Positions 32,847 through 42,686 are shown, counted from the stretch's first letter. The stretch: 64,000 bases of DNA from Agathobacter sp. (GCA_022775045.1 JALFLB010000002.1:53450-117449); one strand, 5' to 3'. Numbers and translations: made by a program. The notes: generated by a model not told the origin, from the sequence alone.

Positions 32847-35261
32847 TTATTTCATTACAATATTCACAATTCTACCCGGAACATAAATCTCTTTTACAAT
32901 ATTACCCGTCAGTTTATCTGCGATGCATTCCTTCGCTCTTGCAAGCACTTCATCCTTTGGATCATCTTTCTGAATATTTAATGTTCCCTTAGTTTTTCCA
33001 TTAATCTGTACCGCAATTTCAACAGAAGTTTCAACCGTCTTTGCTTCGTCATACTCCGGCCAGCTCTCATAGGCTATCGTGGAATCATGCCCCAGCTTCT
33101 GCCATATTTCTTCTCCAACATGAGGGCAGATACAGGAAAGCATCTTGATCAATCCTTCCGCATATTCTCTTGGACACTTGCCAGCCTTATAAGTCTCATT
33201 CACAAAAATCATCATCTGGCTGATTGCGGTATTAAAGCCAAGCTCCTCAAAATCATGAGTAACCTTCTTAACTGTCTGATGATATACCTTTTCCAGCGTT
33301 TTATCATTTTCTTCTACGATATTGTCCGGGTTGGTAAAGAAATTCCACACTCTTGTAATAAACTTTCTTGCTCCCTGAACACCACTCGAACTCCATGGCT
33401 TTGATACCTCAAGCGGTCCCATAAACATCTCATAAAGACGAAGGGTATCAGCACCATATTCTTCAACAATATCACTAGGATTTACAACATATTCCGGAAA
33501 TCGCTTTCCCATCTTAATACCGTTCTCACCAAGAATCATTCCCTGGTGAACCAACTTCTTGAACGGCTCCTTTACCGGAGATAATCCTTGATCATAAAGG
33601 AATCTATTCCAAATGCGGGAATACATCAGATGTCCTACCGCATGCTCCGGTCCACCCACATACAGATCAACCGGAAGCCAGTGCTTTAACAGTTCCTGAT
33701 TGGCAAATTCCTCATCGTTATCCGGATCAATATAACGCATATAATACCAGGATGATCCCGCAGACCCCGGCATTGTTGAAGTCTCACGCACCCCTTTGAT
33801 TCCGTTGTGATCATACTGTTTCCACTCTGTTGCATTCTCCAAAGGAGCCTTTCCGTTCTTGCCTTTATAATCTTCCAATTCCGGTAAAATCAATGGTAGC
33901 TCATCGTCTGGGAGAAAATAGATTTCCCCATCCTCTTTGTAGACACAAGGAACCGGCTCCCCCCAGTATCTCTGGCGCGCAAAAATCCATTCACGGAAGT
34001 GATAGTTTACTTTTCGTCTGGCAACCTTCATCTTCTCAAGCTTTGATGTAATTGCCTCCTTGGCCTCTTCAACCGTAAGACCTGTAAACTCCTCCGAGTT
34101 GATCAGCTTGCAGCCTTTCCCAAGATAATCCGCCTTCTCAAAAGCGTGCTCTGATACATCCGCACCGTCAATGACCTGAATCATATCAATTCCATGTGCC
34201 TTGGCATACTCAAAATCCCTCTGATCATGACTCGGTACTGCCATAACTGCACCGGTTCCATAGCTTGCCAGAACAAAATCACCAATAAAGAGCGGAACCT
34301 CTTTTCCGTTGACCGGATTAATTGCATACAGTCCTTTCAAGATACAACCGGACTTCGTCTTATTCAGCTCCGTACGGTCCATGTCATTCTTCTTTAAGGT
34401 CTCATCAATATAAGCTTGAACCTCATCCCTATTCTCAACACGGTCCATAAGCCCCTTCACAATATCTCCATCCGGAGCTAAAACCATAAATGTAATACCA
34501 TAAATAGTTTCAATACATGTAGTAAAAATAGAAAAGCTGCCACCGCCTACAATCTGAAAATCAACCTCCACACCAGTGCTCTTTCCAATCCAGTTTCTCT
34601 GAATCTCCTTCGTAGAAGCCGGCCAGTCAATCTCATCAAGTCCTTCCAAAAGTTTTTCAGCAAATGCCGGCTGATCAATTACCCACTGCTTCATGTTCTT
34701 TCTAACAACAGGATATCCGCCGCGCTCCGACTTACCGTCAATCACCTCATCATTGGAAAGAACGGTTCCCAGTTCCTCGCACCAGTTTACAGGCATATCA
34801 ATATATTTGGCATAACCTGCCTCATATAATTTCTTAAAAATCCACTGAGTCCATTTATAAAACTTTGGATCACTTGTTGCAATCATTTTTGACCAGTCAT
34901 AGTCAAAACCAAGTTCCTTCAGCTGCTTGGAAAATGTCTGAATATTTTTCTGTGTAAATTCAGCCGGATGATTTCCAGTGCTGACAGCATACTGCTCTGC
35001 CGGCAGTCCAAAAGAATCATATCCCATCGGATGAAGAACATTATATCCCTGCATTCTCTTCATACGTGACATAATATCTGTCGCTGTATAGCCTTCTGGA
35101 TGTCCTGCGTGAAGACCTACTCCTGACGGATACGGGAACATATCCAATGCATAATATTTTGGTTTACTGAAATCCCAGACATCTGTCTTGAATGTCTCAT
35201 GCTCTTCCCAATATTTCTGCCACTTTTTCTCAATCACCTTGTGGTTATATACTTCTGCCAT
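32847..35261 (-). CDS. leuS: Leucyl-tRNA synthetase
   Basis: 804 residues, class I. HIGH-type motif PYPSGVGLHAGHPEGY near residue 45, the CP1 editing domain (NPVNGKEVPLFIGDFVLASYGTGAVMAVPSHDQRD, split here only for reference), KMSKS-type loop NGIKMGKRFPEYV, and C-terminal anticodon domain. In the last loop KMSKS is KMGKR, as in many LeuRS. No T-box was seen in the short leader. Own promoter and terminator. Confidence 0.96.
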   Translation of the reverse strand: MAEVYNHKVIEKKWQKYWEEHETFKTDVWDFSKPKYYALDMFPYPSGVGLHAGHPEGYTATDIMSRMKRMQGYNVLHPMGYDSFGLPAEQYAVSTGNHPAEFTQKNIQTFSKQLKELGFDYDWSKMIATSDPKFYKWTQWIFKKLYEAGYAKYIDMPVNWCEELGTVLSNDEVIDGKSERGGYPVVRKNMKQWVIDQPAFAEKLLEGLDEIDWPASTKEIQRNWIGKSTGVEVDFQIVGGGSFSIFTTCIETIYGITFMVLAPDGDIVKGLMDRVENRDEVQAYIDETLKKNDMDRTELNKTKSGCILKGLYAINPVNGKEVPLFIGDFVLASYGTGAVMAVPSHDQRDFEYAKAHGIDMIQVIDGADVSEHAFEKADYLGKGCKLINSEEFTGLTVEEAKEAITSKLEKMKVARRKVNYHFREWIFARQRYWGEPVPCVYKEDGEIYFLPDDELPLILPELEDYKGKNGKAPLENATEWKQYDHNGIKGVRETSTMPGSAGSSWYYMRYIDPDNDEEFANQELLKHWLPVDLYVGGPEHAVGHLMYSRIWNRFLYDQGLSPVKEPFKKLVHQGMILGENGIKMGKRFPEYVVNPSDIVEEYGADTLRLYEMFMGPLEVSKPWSSSGVQGARKFITRVWNFFTNPDNIVEENDKTLEKVYHQTVKKVTHDFEELGFNTAISQMMIFVNETYKAGKCPREYAEGLIKMLSCICPHVGEEIWQKLGHDSTIAYESWPEYDEAKTVETSVEIAVQINGKTKGTLNIQKDDPKDEVLARAKECIADKLTGNIVKEIYVPGRIVNIVMK

Positions 35262-35305
35262 GTTTTCGCCTCTTCATTTTTCTAAAATTTTTTCACAATA
35301 CATTC

Positions 35306-35334
35306 ATTCTACACATTCGACATTCTTTTGTCAA
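35306..35334 (-). promoter_or_regulatory. Promoter of leuS
   Basis: Minus-strand TTGACA (35329-35334), 17 bases, TAGAAT (35306-35311). The leader is only about 40 bases, too short for a T-box. Confidence 0.75.
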
Positions 35335-35360
35335 TTCCTGCACACGGTAGAACCCAAAAA

Positions 35361-35384
35361 CCCCCGACGGATATACGTCGGGGG
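35361..35384 (-). terminator. Terminator of ilvC
   Basis: CCCCCGACG and CGTCGGGGG form a 9-bp stem with a six-base loop and a T-run on the minus strand. Confidence 0.92.
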
Positions 35385-35400
35385 AATATGTATGACACAA

Positions 35401-36438
<1,038 letters not shown>

Positions 36439-36465
36439 CTAAAATTATTAAATAATATAAGTAGC

Positions 36466-36966
36466 TTAATCCAGAAACCTGACGTCGGAAGAACCACGTG
36501 TCAAGCCTGTGATTCCGGTTCTTGCCAATTCCAGAATCTCATATCCATCCAACAGATCAAGGAAGGCATCCAGCTTATCCTGATGTCCCACCAGCTCAAT
36601 CACCATCGAATCATGTGTCACATCCACAATCTTACCATGGAAAATCTCAGTCACATTCATAATCGGCTGCCGCTGTGTATCTTTTGCACGGATTTTCACC
36701 AAAATCAATTCCCGCGTAACGGAAAACCCTGGTTCCAGTTTCTTTATATCCAGCACATCCTCCAGCTTTTCAAGCTGCTTTTCAATCTGCTCTAAAATCT
36801 GCTCATCGCCACTGGCAACGATCGTAATTCTCGTATACTTCGGATCAGCAGTCACACCGGAAGAAAAACTGTCAATATTGTATCCCCTGCGACTAAACAG
36901 ACCGGAAATCCGGCTGGTCACACCTGGATTATTCTCTACTAAAAGAGATAATGCCTGTCTTCTCAT
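36466..36966 (-). CDS. ilvN: Acetolactate synthase small (regulatory) subunit
   Basis: 166 residues with an N-terminal ACT domain (LLVENNPGVTSRISGLFSRRGYNIDS) that binds valine for feedback and a C-terminal ACT-like domain. It activates and regulates the catalytic subunit IlvB, whose gene is not in the window. That is notable because ilvB and ilvN are usually adjacent. It is the first gene of the ilvN-ilvC transcript. Confidence 0.94.
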   Translation of the reverse strand: MRRQALSLLVENNPGVTSRISGLFSRRGYNIDSFSSGVTADPKYTRITIVASGDEQILEQIEKQLEKLEDVLDIKKLEPGFSVTRELILVKIRAKDTQRQPIMNVTEIFHGKIVDVTHDSMVIELVGHQDKLDAFLDLLDGYEILELARTGITGLTRGSSDVRFLD

Positions 36967-37002
36967 TTTCAGAAAACCTACTTCTTTCTTTGTGTTTACT
37001 AG

Positions 37003-37031
37003 ATAATAATACTATAATTGTTTTTTGTCAA
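37003..37031 (-). promoter_or_regulatory. Promoter of ilvN-ilvC
   Basis: Minus-strand TTGACA (37026-37031), 17 bases, TATTAT (37003-37008). The leader is short and shows no T-box. Confidence 0.7.
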
Positions 37032-37081
37032 GCAATATATTTGCTATAACTTTCAGTTATACTACAAATAACCGAAACCTA

Positions 37082-37591
37082 TTAATAAGTTCCACCGAAC
37101 AGCGCTGCCAAAAACGTAATCAATGCAGCTCCAACAATCAAAACTATAATTCCGATTACAAGGGAAATAATACTGCAGATAATACCTGCAATTGCCATTC
37201 CTTTACCTCCGCTGTTCTTCTGAATAGACAGAATACCAAAAACAATACTAAGTACTGCAGCAAGCAAAGTAAGCCACCAGGTACTTGCACAGCAGGAAAT
37301 CAAAAGAGAGACAATTCCGAGAACCATTGATGCAATTCCAAGTCCCGTTGCTCCTCCGTCCATATTTTGCGGTGCTCCGTATCCTGTATTCTGATATTGT
37401 CCATTCTGATAAGAATATGACTGATTCTGCGACTGTCCTGTATAGGACGGTTTCGGCTCTCCATACACACTCTGCTGTGTATTCTGGGTATTTTGCTGAC
37501 CGTAAGATGTCCGAGCTGTTACCGGTGTCCCACAATAACCGCAAACCTGAGAATTATCCGCAATTTCTTTTCCACATTTACTACAAAACAT
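37082..37591 (-). CDS. Zinc-ribbon and DUF4190-type membrane protein
   Basis: 169 residues. N-terminal zinc ribbon with CSKCG and CGYCG, a Gln/Ser/Tyr-rich linker (about 25-75), then two or three membrane helices (GLGIASMVLGIVSLLISCC and GMAIAGIICSIISLVIGIIV) of the DUF4190 kind. Such proteins are common in Firmicutes with no fixed role. The start overlaps the end of the Nudix gene by 11 bases, so the two are co-transcribed. Confidence 0.88.
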   Translation of the reverse strand: MFCSKCGKEIADNSQVCGYCGTPVTARTSYGQQNTQNTQQSVYGEPKPSYTGQSQNQSYSYQNGQYQNTGYGAPQNMDGGATGLGIASMVLGIVSLLISCCASTWWLTLLAAVLSIVFGILSIQKNSGGKGMAIAGIICSIISLVIGIIVLIVGAALITFLAALFGGTY

Positions 37592-38099
37592 TTTTCTTCT
37601 CCTTCGTTATTTCATTTGCCTGGTATTCATTCCGATAATAGTCAATTGCCGGAAAATTATTTGGAGTAATCTCCCTTTTTTCAGGTAGCCTGTCCACATC
37701 AAAAAAGCGGAGTTCCATAACCTCCGATACCTGTTTTTGCAACTCCCCCGAAAATCTACGGCAGAGAAAAACTTCCTCCGCCGCATAGATTTCATCTCCA
37801 TTTGGATATATGTAATGCACACACTCTCCCGAAACATTCATAAAATGTTCCAATTCCAAACACGTCAATCCAGTCTCTTCTAATACTTCACGCACGGCAC
37901 AATCTTCAAACCGCTCTCCCAATTCCATAGAACCACCGGGATACCCCCACAATCCATTGTCTTTTCGCCGCTGCAGCAAAAGCTGATTCTTCTCATTCAC
38001 AATCAACACGCCTGCACAGGTCATAATCAGAGGACGCTGTCCGACAATTCTACGCAATTCCAAAATATATCCCATATTTTCTTTATTTTTCTCCTTCAT
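37581..38099 (-). CDS. Nudix hydrolase
   Basis: Up to 172 residues, with the full Nudix box GGSMELGERFEDCAVREVLEETGL (read in parts as G-x5-E-x7-REVLEETGL) around residue 55. It hydrolyses a nucleoside diphosphate linked to another group; the substrate cannot be told. The start is uncertain: the first Met lacks a ribosome site, while Met9 (GYILELRRIVG) matches usual starts but has AAGGAG 15 bases away. Confidence 0.88.
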   Translation of the reverse strand: MKEKNKENMGYILELRRIVGQRPLIMTCAGVLIVNEKNQLLLQRRKDNGLWGYPGGSMELGERFEDCAVREVLEETGLTCLELEHFMNVSGECVHYIYPNGDEIYAAEEVFLCRRFSGELQKQVSEVMELRFFDVDRLPEKREITPNNFPAIDYYRNEYQANEITKEKKNVL

Positions 38100-38241
38100 T
38101 CGACATCTTTATCCTATCATTCCTACAATAAAAAGGCAAGTGATTTATGGCCTACAGACTTCCGTCATCCGAACCAGATCCGGATCCGTAGCGTCCCAGC
38201 TTATTCCTCTCGCTCATCTGCTTAACGGACTCAGAAGAATT

Positions 38242-39018
38242 CTAATTTTGGTTCTTATCTGCCTTACCGGAAAGATGACTTTCTCCGGTTTTATAGTCGA
38301 TTGTTACTCCCGGCTGCACATTGTAACAGTACACACAGAAAGAAAGCCCTTTTCCCTTGTCCTCCACCGAGTAAGCTTCCATCAGGACACCGGATGCCAC
38401 AAGATTGTTTTCCTCGAAAATCGGAGTCACACGATACAGAACATGGTTTCCGGTGCGGTCTACATACCGGGCTGTTTTCTCCTCGTAGGGAAGCATCCCT
38501 TCGGTATTCATGTACCGGGTACCCGTGATCAGATTTTTCTTGTTGGCATTCTCCGCCGTCAGGCAGTACGCGATCAGATGGCATCTATTATAAAGATAAT
38601 TGCCATCGACAACACCGTTGTATTTCACGGTATGCCATCCGGAGGGCTTTACCATACCAATATTGCCACGTTCCTGCGTCGGCATGGTGTCTTTGCTGAC
38701 ATTGGCATAACAGACACCGCATCTGCCCAGTTTATCTAACTTATGATAGGATTCAAAAGTATTCGTCTTTTCTTTTTCCCGCTTGGTGAAATAGGGCTTA
38801 TTTCCATTCACCTGGACAGAAGCTTCACCTTTATACTTTGGAACCTGCTTAATGGAAAAGCTCTTCTGCTTCTTTGTAGCGGCCTGAACCGTAACACCCA
38901 CTGATTGTGCGGACTTTCCGCTGTCTTTTGGAACCGAAAGCTGCACAAATGCCGCAGAAATCGTGATTAAAACAATAAATGCGAGAATCCGAAGTTTCGT
39001 TAATTTAGATTTGTTCAT
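38242..39018 (-). CDS. Secreted DNA/RNA non-specific endonuclease (EndA/NS_2 type)
   Basis: 258 residues with an N-terminal membrane anchor or signal (LRILAFIVLITISAAFVQL). The nuclease domain has YNRCHLIAYCLTAENANKKN, which corresponds to the DRGHL motif of the beta-beta-alpha-metal nucleases (S. pneumoniae EndA group) with catalytic His, and NLITGTRYMN with the metal Asn. Likely degrades extracellular DNA. Oddity: the frame continues open for 29 codons after the TAG stop at 38242-38244, ending at TAG 38152-38154, with a Gly/Ser/Asp tail. Confidence 0.85.
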   Translation of the reverse strand: MNKSKLTKLRILAFIVLITISAAFVQLSVPKDSGKSAQSVGVTVQAATKKQKSFSIKQVPKYKGEASVQVNGNKPYFTKREKEKTNTFESYHKLDKLGRCGVCYANVSKDTMPTQERGNIGMVKPSGWHTVKYNGVVDGNYLYNRCHLIAYCLTAENANKKNLITGTRYMNTEGMLPYEEKTARYVDRTGNHVLYRVTPIFEENNLVASGVLMEAYSVEDKGKGLSFCVYCYNVQPGVTIDYKTGESHLSGKADKNQN

Positions 39019-39055
39019 GATAGATTCGCCTTCTTTTTTGATGATTTCTGTCCAT

Positions 39056-39084
39056 ATTTTATCCCTTTACCGACTCAGATTCAA
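39056..39084 (-). promoter_or_regulatory. Promoter of the nuclease gene
   Basis: Minus-strand TTGAAT (39079-39084), 17 bases, TAAAAT (39056-39061). Two direct repeats lie immediately upstream. Confidence 0.6.
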
Positions 39085-39085
39085 G

Positions 39086-39130
39086 GAAATGTATCCAATT
39101 TCAGAAATATTATGATGAAATGTGTCCAAA
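39086..39130. promoter_or_regulatory. Two direct repeats upstream of the nuclease promoter
   Basis: GAAATGTATCCAAT (39086-39099) and GAAATGTGTCCAAA (39117-39130) match at 12 of 14 positions with a 31-base period, about three helical turns. The nearer copy abuts the -35 box. This is how response-regulator activator sites are often arranged. Confidence 0.5.
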
Positions 39131-39420
39131 TCTATTTTTTAAATATTTTTACCATAATGATATTATCTGTCATTCCATCCAGCTATAATGAACTAGATTC
39201 AACTAGAAGTTTGATGATTTTTCCATAAACACAGCTGCTGGAAGAAGGCATTACGGTGCCTTATGAGCTGACGTATCTTTCCGCCGAGCACAAGGGATAC
39301 TGCCAGCACCGCGGCAAATACCTGCCGCGGGCAAGGGTCCATCACGTAAACAAAAGGGACAGCAATAAACTGTCTGGTTTATAACTGTCCTAACAATGTC
39401 TCTTTTTATATAGTTGATTT
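39131..39420. other. Gene-poor stretch with an unrecognised coding fragment
   Basis: An open plus-strand segment at about 39235-39381 reads LLEEGITVPYELTYLS and HRGKYLPRARVHHVNK, ending in TAA. It has clearly higher GC than its surroundings, no start codon or ribosome site, and no family I recognise. It looks like a gene remnant. The rest of the stretch is AT-rich and holds nothing I can support. Confidence 0.4.
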
Positions 39421-39695
39421 CTAGAAGGCGACTGTTTTCTGTTCCTCTTCAAGTGCCTTAACCACTTCCACCTCAAGTCCCAATCCTTCAGCAATTTCTT
39501 CATCTGAAAGTTTTCCCTGTCTTAATAATCGAATTGCACTTTCTTTTTTTCTTCTATCTTCGCATCATTGCATAAATCTTCTACCAACTTGCACATTGCC
39601 GCCACTCCCTTCTCATCTGCCTTAAAATATCTGGTCTTATCCGCCAATATCTTATAGTGCATATCTTCCGGAGTGGTGCAGTAACGAATTTGCAT
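39421..39695 (-). pseudogene. Rpn/PD-(D/E)XK transposase-family nuclease remnant
   Basis: A first frame reads YKILADKTRYFKADEKGVAAMCKLVEDL and breaks near 39540. A second frame continues with LLRQGKLSDEEIAEGLGL, ending at TAG (39421-39423). Both parts belong to the C-terminal region of Rpn-type recombination-promoting nucleases, which usually run about 280-300 residues. One frameshift and a missing N-terminal nuclease domain make this a decayed copy. Confidence 0.75.
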
Positions 39696-39796
39696 CTATC
39701 ACACTGCTGTAATCTTTTCTTGCTGTTCTGCTATTTATGTATAGAAAACCTCAAATCCAATTTATATAAATAGAATGTACCCACTCTGCCTTCTTC

Positions 39797-40771
39797 CTAT
39801 CTCAAATATTTCAGAATATGTTCCTCAAATACTTTCACAGCATTTCTCACGAAATTCTTTCTATACTGACGGTCAACTAGGTTGATGGCACACTGATTCA
39901 TGTGCCTAAAATCCGGCACGTCATCATAATAATCATCTTGATGTTTCCCGTTCGGATAACACCATGTAAACCACCAGTCTGAAGACGTCATAACATCTCT
40001 GTCAAGATACTGGGTTGCTTCATCTATGAGATTTTCCGTTATATTGTCAACCTGATATCCTTTTTGTTTTCCGTCCTGTGATAATAACTCAGTATCAAAC
40101 AGAGTGATTCCGGCATATAGATTATGCTCGACTTCAATACGAAACCACATCTGCAGACTGCCTTCTTTGAACTTTGCTTTCTTTACTACATAATTTAATC
40201 CAGGGTATGTACTATAAGTGTCATAAAATTTGTCATGTTGTTTTTCTTCATACGAATAATAAACGGCTTCTTTCTCAAGTTCCAGCCCATATTGGGGGGC
40301 AATGATTTCCATTTCCTCCTTGAAGTCATCAAAAACAAGTCTCATAAGGCCCAGCTTAGCTGTTTTCATAGACCTCTCAATTTCAATGCCTGCACCAAAA
40401 TAGTCCGGCGATTCATATAATACTTCTAAGCTTCTTTCCATAAACCTTTTGTCCCCTTCATCTGAAAAAACATGAATGTTGTCTATATACTGCATAACGA
40501 TTGATTTCATGGGTTTATCCAGTTTTTCCAACAACTTCGTCAGCCAGCAACAAATATCATCTTCCCATGAAATACAACGTATGTGATTGAGCGGTAAAAT
40601 ATCTGTACTGCCTTGCTTTTTCCGGCTATAGGATGAGGGTGAATCTCCAAATCTTGTCAGATAAACCAATGGGGAATTTTTCGCATATTCGTAATAATCA
40701 TAACACTGCCCCTCCTGTTCCAGATGCTTATATTTTACAACAAAACAAACACAAAAGCATCCCCAAATCAA
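39797..40771 (-). pseudogene. 5'-truncated PD-(D/E)XK nuclease (PDDEXK_4 type)
   Basis: 324 codons remain. EQEGQCYDYYEYAK matches the helix that follows the catalytic E-x-K strand in PDDEXK_4 nucleases, and ISWEDDICCWLTKLLE matches the conserved ISWKEDI region, but the frame begins after the catalytic residues. Upstream sequence has none of the missing part in any frame; instead the DinJ promoter begins there. There is no ribosome site at the TTG start. I read it as a truncated remnant; expression of the C-terminal part cannot be excluded. Confidence 0.65.
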
Positions 40772-40795
40772 TCTATGCTATTTTTGTGCAATATA

Positions 40796-40824
40796 TTGAT
40801 ATTTTCGTGCATTTTACATATAAT
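40796..40824 (+). promoter_or_regulatory. Promoter of dinJ-yafQ
   Basis: TTGATA (40796-40801), 17 bases, TATAAT (40819-40824). AT-rich inverted segments around it may be the antitoxin operator. Confidence 0.75.
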
Positions 40825-40853
40825 ATTATTAATACAAGGAAGGAAGTGATATT

Positions 40854-41135
40854 ATGTCTAAAACATCTACCAGCAACATCAGTATCCGCATGGATAGCGA
40901 ATTGAAAGCTGCCGCTGAGGCATTATACGAAGAACTCGGCATGAATTTAAGTACAGCTTTCAACATTTTTGTACGCCAATCATTAAGGGTAAGAGGTATT
41001 CCCTTTATGATTACCGAAGGGAATCCAAGCAAAGAAACCGTCTCTGCTATGCTTGAGGCAGAAAGGATTGCAAAAGATTCTTCCGTCAAAGGTTACCATG
41101 ATGTAGACGAATTATTTGCAGACCTTGATGCATGA
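40854..41135 (+). CDS. dinJ: RelB/DinJ family antitoxin
   Basis: 93 residues. The N-terminal ribbon-helix-helix (SNISIRMDSELKAAAEALYEELGMNLSTAFNIFVRQSL) binds DNA and represses the operon; the C-terminal tail (DVDELFADLDA) wraps the toxin. GGAAGGAAG precedes the ATG. The stop overlaps the toxin start by 4 bases (ATGA), the usual arrangement to keep antitoxin ahead of toxin. Next to a truncated nuclease, so it may have arrived with a mobile insertion. Confidence 0.93.
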   Translation: MSKTSTSNISIRMDSELKAAAEALYEELGMNLSTAFNIFVRQSLRVRGIPFMITEGNPSKETVSAMLEAERIAKDSSVKGYHDVDELFADLDA

Positions 41136-41416
41136 CAAAATATACCATTAAACACACCACACAATTCAAGAAGGACTATAAACTAGCCAAACGTCGTAAC
41201 ATGAATCTTGACCTTCTAAAAGATATTGTTACCAAACTAGCCAATGGAGAACCTTTGGATGAGAAACACAAAGACCATCCTCTTTCCGGCGATTGGATTG
41301 GTCATCGTGAATGCCATATATTACCGGATTGGCTATTAGTATATCGAATTGAAGACGAGGTACTTGTACTGACACTTTCCCGTACTGGCACACACAGCGA
41401 TCTATTCAGCAACTAA
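41132..41416 (+). CDS. yafQ: YafQ family toxin (RelE superfamily mRNA interferase)
   Basis: 94 residues, RelE/ParE fold. Family signs are FKKDYKLAKRRNMNLDLL, the HPLSGDWIGHRECHILPDWLLVYR block with the active-site histidines, and the C-terminal LSRTGTHSDLF, where the His corresponds to catalytic His87 of E. coli YafQ. It cleaves mRNA on the ribosome. All catalytic residues appear intact, so the toxin is probably active. Confidence 0.93.
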   Translation: MTKYTIKHTTQFKKDYKLAKRRNMNLDLLKDIVTKLANGEPLDEKHKDHPLSGDWIGHRECHILPDWLLVYRIEDEVLVLTLSRTGTHSDLFSN

Positions 41417-41512
41417 TAGTTTTCACGTCAACGTTTTAACAAATATTTTTTCGTCCGTCAACGGTTTTACCCAAGCTGTCTGATTTCCTTGGATTATTAT
41501 TCATATTTTCAG

Positions 41513-41552
41513 ACAAAAAGAGGCTTCCGGGAAAATCATCCCAGAAGCCCCG
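41513..41552 (-). terminator. Terminator of the GGGtGRT operon
   Basis: GGCTTC-CGGGA pairs with TCCC-A-GAAGCC, then a T-run on the minus strand. Confidence 0.85.
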
Positions 41553-41580
41553 AAAGCCTTGATATTACTAGGTTTTTTAA

Positions 41581-42591
41581 TTAAAACTTACCAGCGTTAG
41601 CTGCCTCCTCTACGGATACTGCCACAGCAACGGTAGCGCCTACCATTGGGTTGTTACCCATACCAATCAGACCCATCATCTCTACGTGAGCCGGTACGGA
41701 AGAAGATCCAGCGAACTGAGCATCAGAATGCATACGTCCTAATGTATCAGTCATACCATAAGAAGCTGGTCCTGCAGCCATATTGTCCGGATGAAGTGTA
41801 CGTCCTGTACCACCGCCGGATGCAACGGAGAAGTACTTCTTACCCTGCTCGATGCACTCCTTCTTGTATGTACCTGCAACCGGATGCTGGAAACGTGTCG
41901 GGTTAGTGGAGTTACCAGTGATGGATACACCAACATTCTCATAATGCATGATTGCAACACCTTCCTGAACATCATCTGCACCATAGCACTTTACAGTAGC
42001 ACGGATTCCGTTAGAATATGGTTTCTCATATACAATATTAAGCTTTGCTTCCTTGTAATCATACTTTGTCTCGACAAAAGTAAATCCGTTGATACGGGAA
42101 ATAATCTGTGCTGCGTCCTTTCCAAGACCGTTTAAGATAACACGAAGCGGCTGCTTACGAACCTTGTTTGCCTTCTCTGCAATACCGATTGCACCCTCAG
42201 CAGCTGCGAATGACTCATGTCCAGCCAGGAAACAGAAGCACTCTGTCTCCTCTTCGAGGAGCATCTTGCCAAGGTTTCCATGTCCAAGACCTACCTTACG
42301 GTGATCTGCTACAGATCCAGGAATACAAAATGCCTGAAGTCCCTCTCCGATTGCAGCAGCAGCATCTGCAGCACGTCTGCAACCCTTCTTGATTGCAATC
42401 GCTGCACCTACTGTATAAGCCCAACATGCGTTCTCAAAACAAATTGGCTGGATCTTCTTAACCTGATCGTAAACATTCAGTCCAGCGTCCTTTGTAATCT
42501 TCTCAGCTTCTTCAATGGAGCTGATTCCATAGCTGTTCAAAACAGCGTTAATCTGGTCAATTCTTCTTTCATATGATTCAAATAATGCCAT
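41581..42591 (-). CDS. GGGtGRT family protein, function unknown
   Basis: 336 residues, soluble. The name-giving motif is in ASGGGTGRTLHPDNMAAGP near residue 260. Other marks are CFENACWAYTVGAAIAIKKG, GHGNLGKMLLEEETECFCFLAGHES and an Ala/Gly-rich C-terminus. Family members occur in anaerobes beside a NifU/IscU-like scaffold gene, as here. The Gly-rich motif suggests phosphate or nucleotide binding, and several cysteines could handle iron-sulfur clusters, but neither is shown. AGGAG precedes the ATG. Confidence 0.88.
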   Translation of the reverse strand: MALFESYERRIDQINAVLNSYGISSIEEAEKITKDAGLNVYDQVKKIQPICFENACWAYTVGAAIAIKKGCRRAADAAAAIGEGLQAFCIPGSVADHRKVGLGHGNLGKMLLEEETECFCFLAGHESFAAAEGAIGIAEKANKVRKQPLRVILNGLGKDAAQIISRINGFTFVETKYDYKEAKLNIVYEKPYSNGIRATVKCYGADDVQEGVAIMHYENVGVSITGNSTNPTRFQHPVAGTYKKECIEQGKKYFSVASGGGTGRTLHPDNMAAGPASYGMTDTLGRMHSDAQFAGSSSVPAHVEMMGLIGMGNNPMVGATVAVAVSVEEAANAGKF

Positions 42592-42613
42592 TTTCTTGAT
42601 TCTCCTTTCTAAT

Positions 42614-42679
42614 GTAATGTTCTGTTTTCAGAACATTACCTACGTAAATCCCTGTGCGAAGCGCACTCTCACGGGATTT
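42614..42679 (-). promoter_or_regulatory. Two stem-loops in the spacer between the scaffold-like and GGGtGRT genes
   Basis: The first is a perfect 11-bp stem, GTAATGTTCTG with CAGAACATTAC (42614-42624 and 42629-42639, loop of 4). The second pairs AAATCCC with GGGATTT (42646-42652, 42673-42679) around an inner GTGCG/CGCAC. Neither has a T-run for termination. They may stabilise or process the transcript between the two genes. Confidence 0.75.
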
Positions 42680-42686
42680 GCTCCTT

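Noticed and set aside
35262..35340. A T-box before leuS
   Set aside because: The promoter lies only about 45 bases from the start codon, leaving no room for a leader, and no GGGTGG-type motif is present.
41417..41512. Two similar GTCAACG-TTTTA segments after yafQ as a direct repeat or attachment site
   Set aside because: The match is short and imperfect, and no integrase or matching copy on the other side of the TA pair was found.
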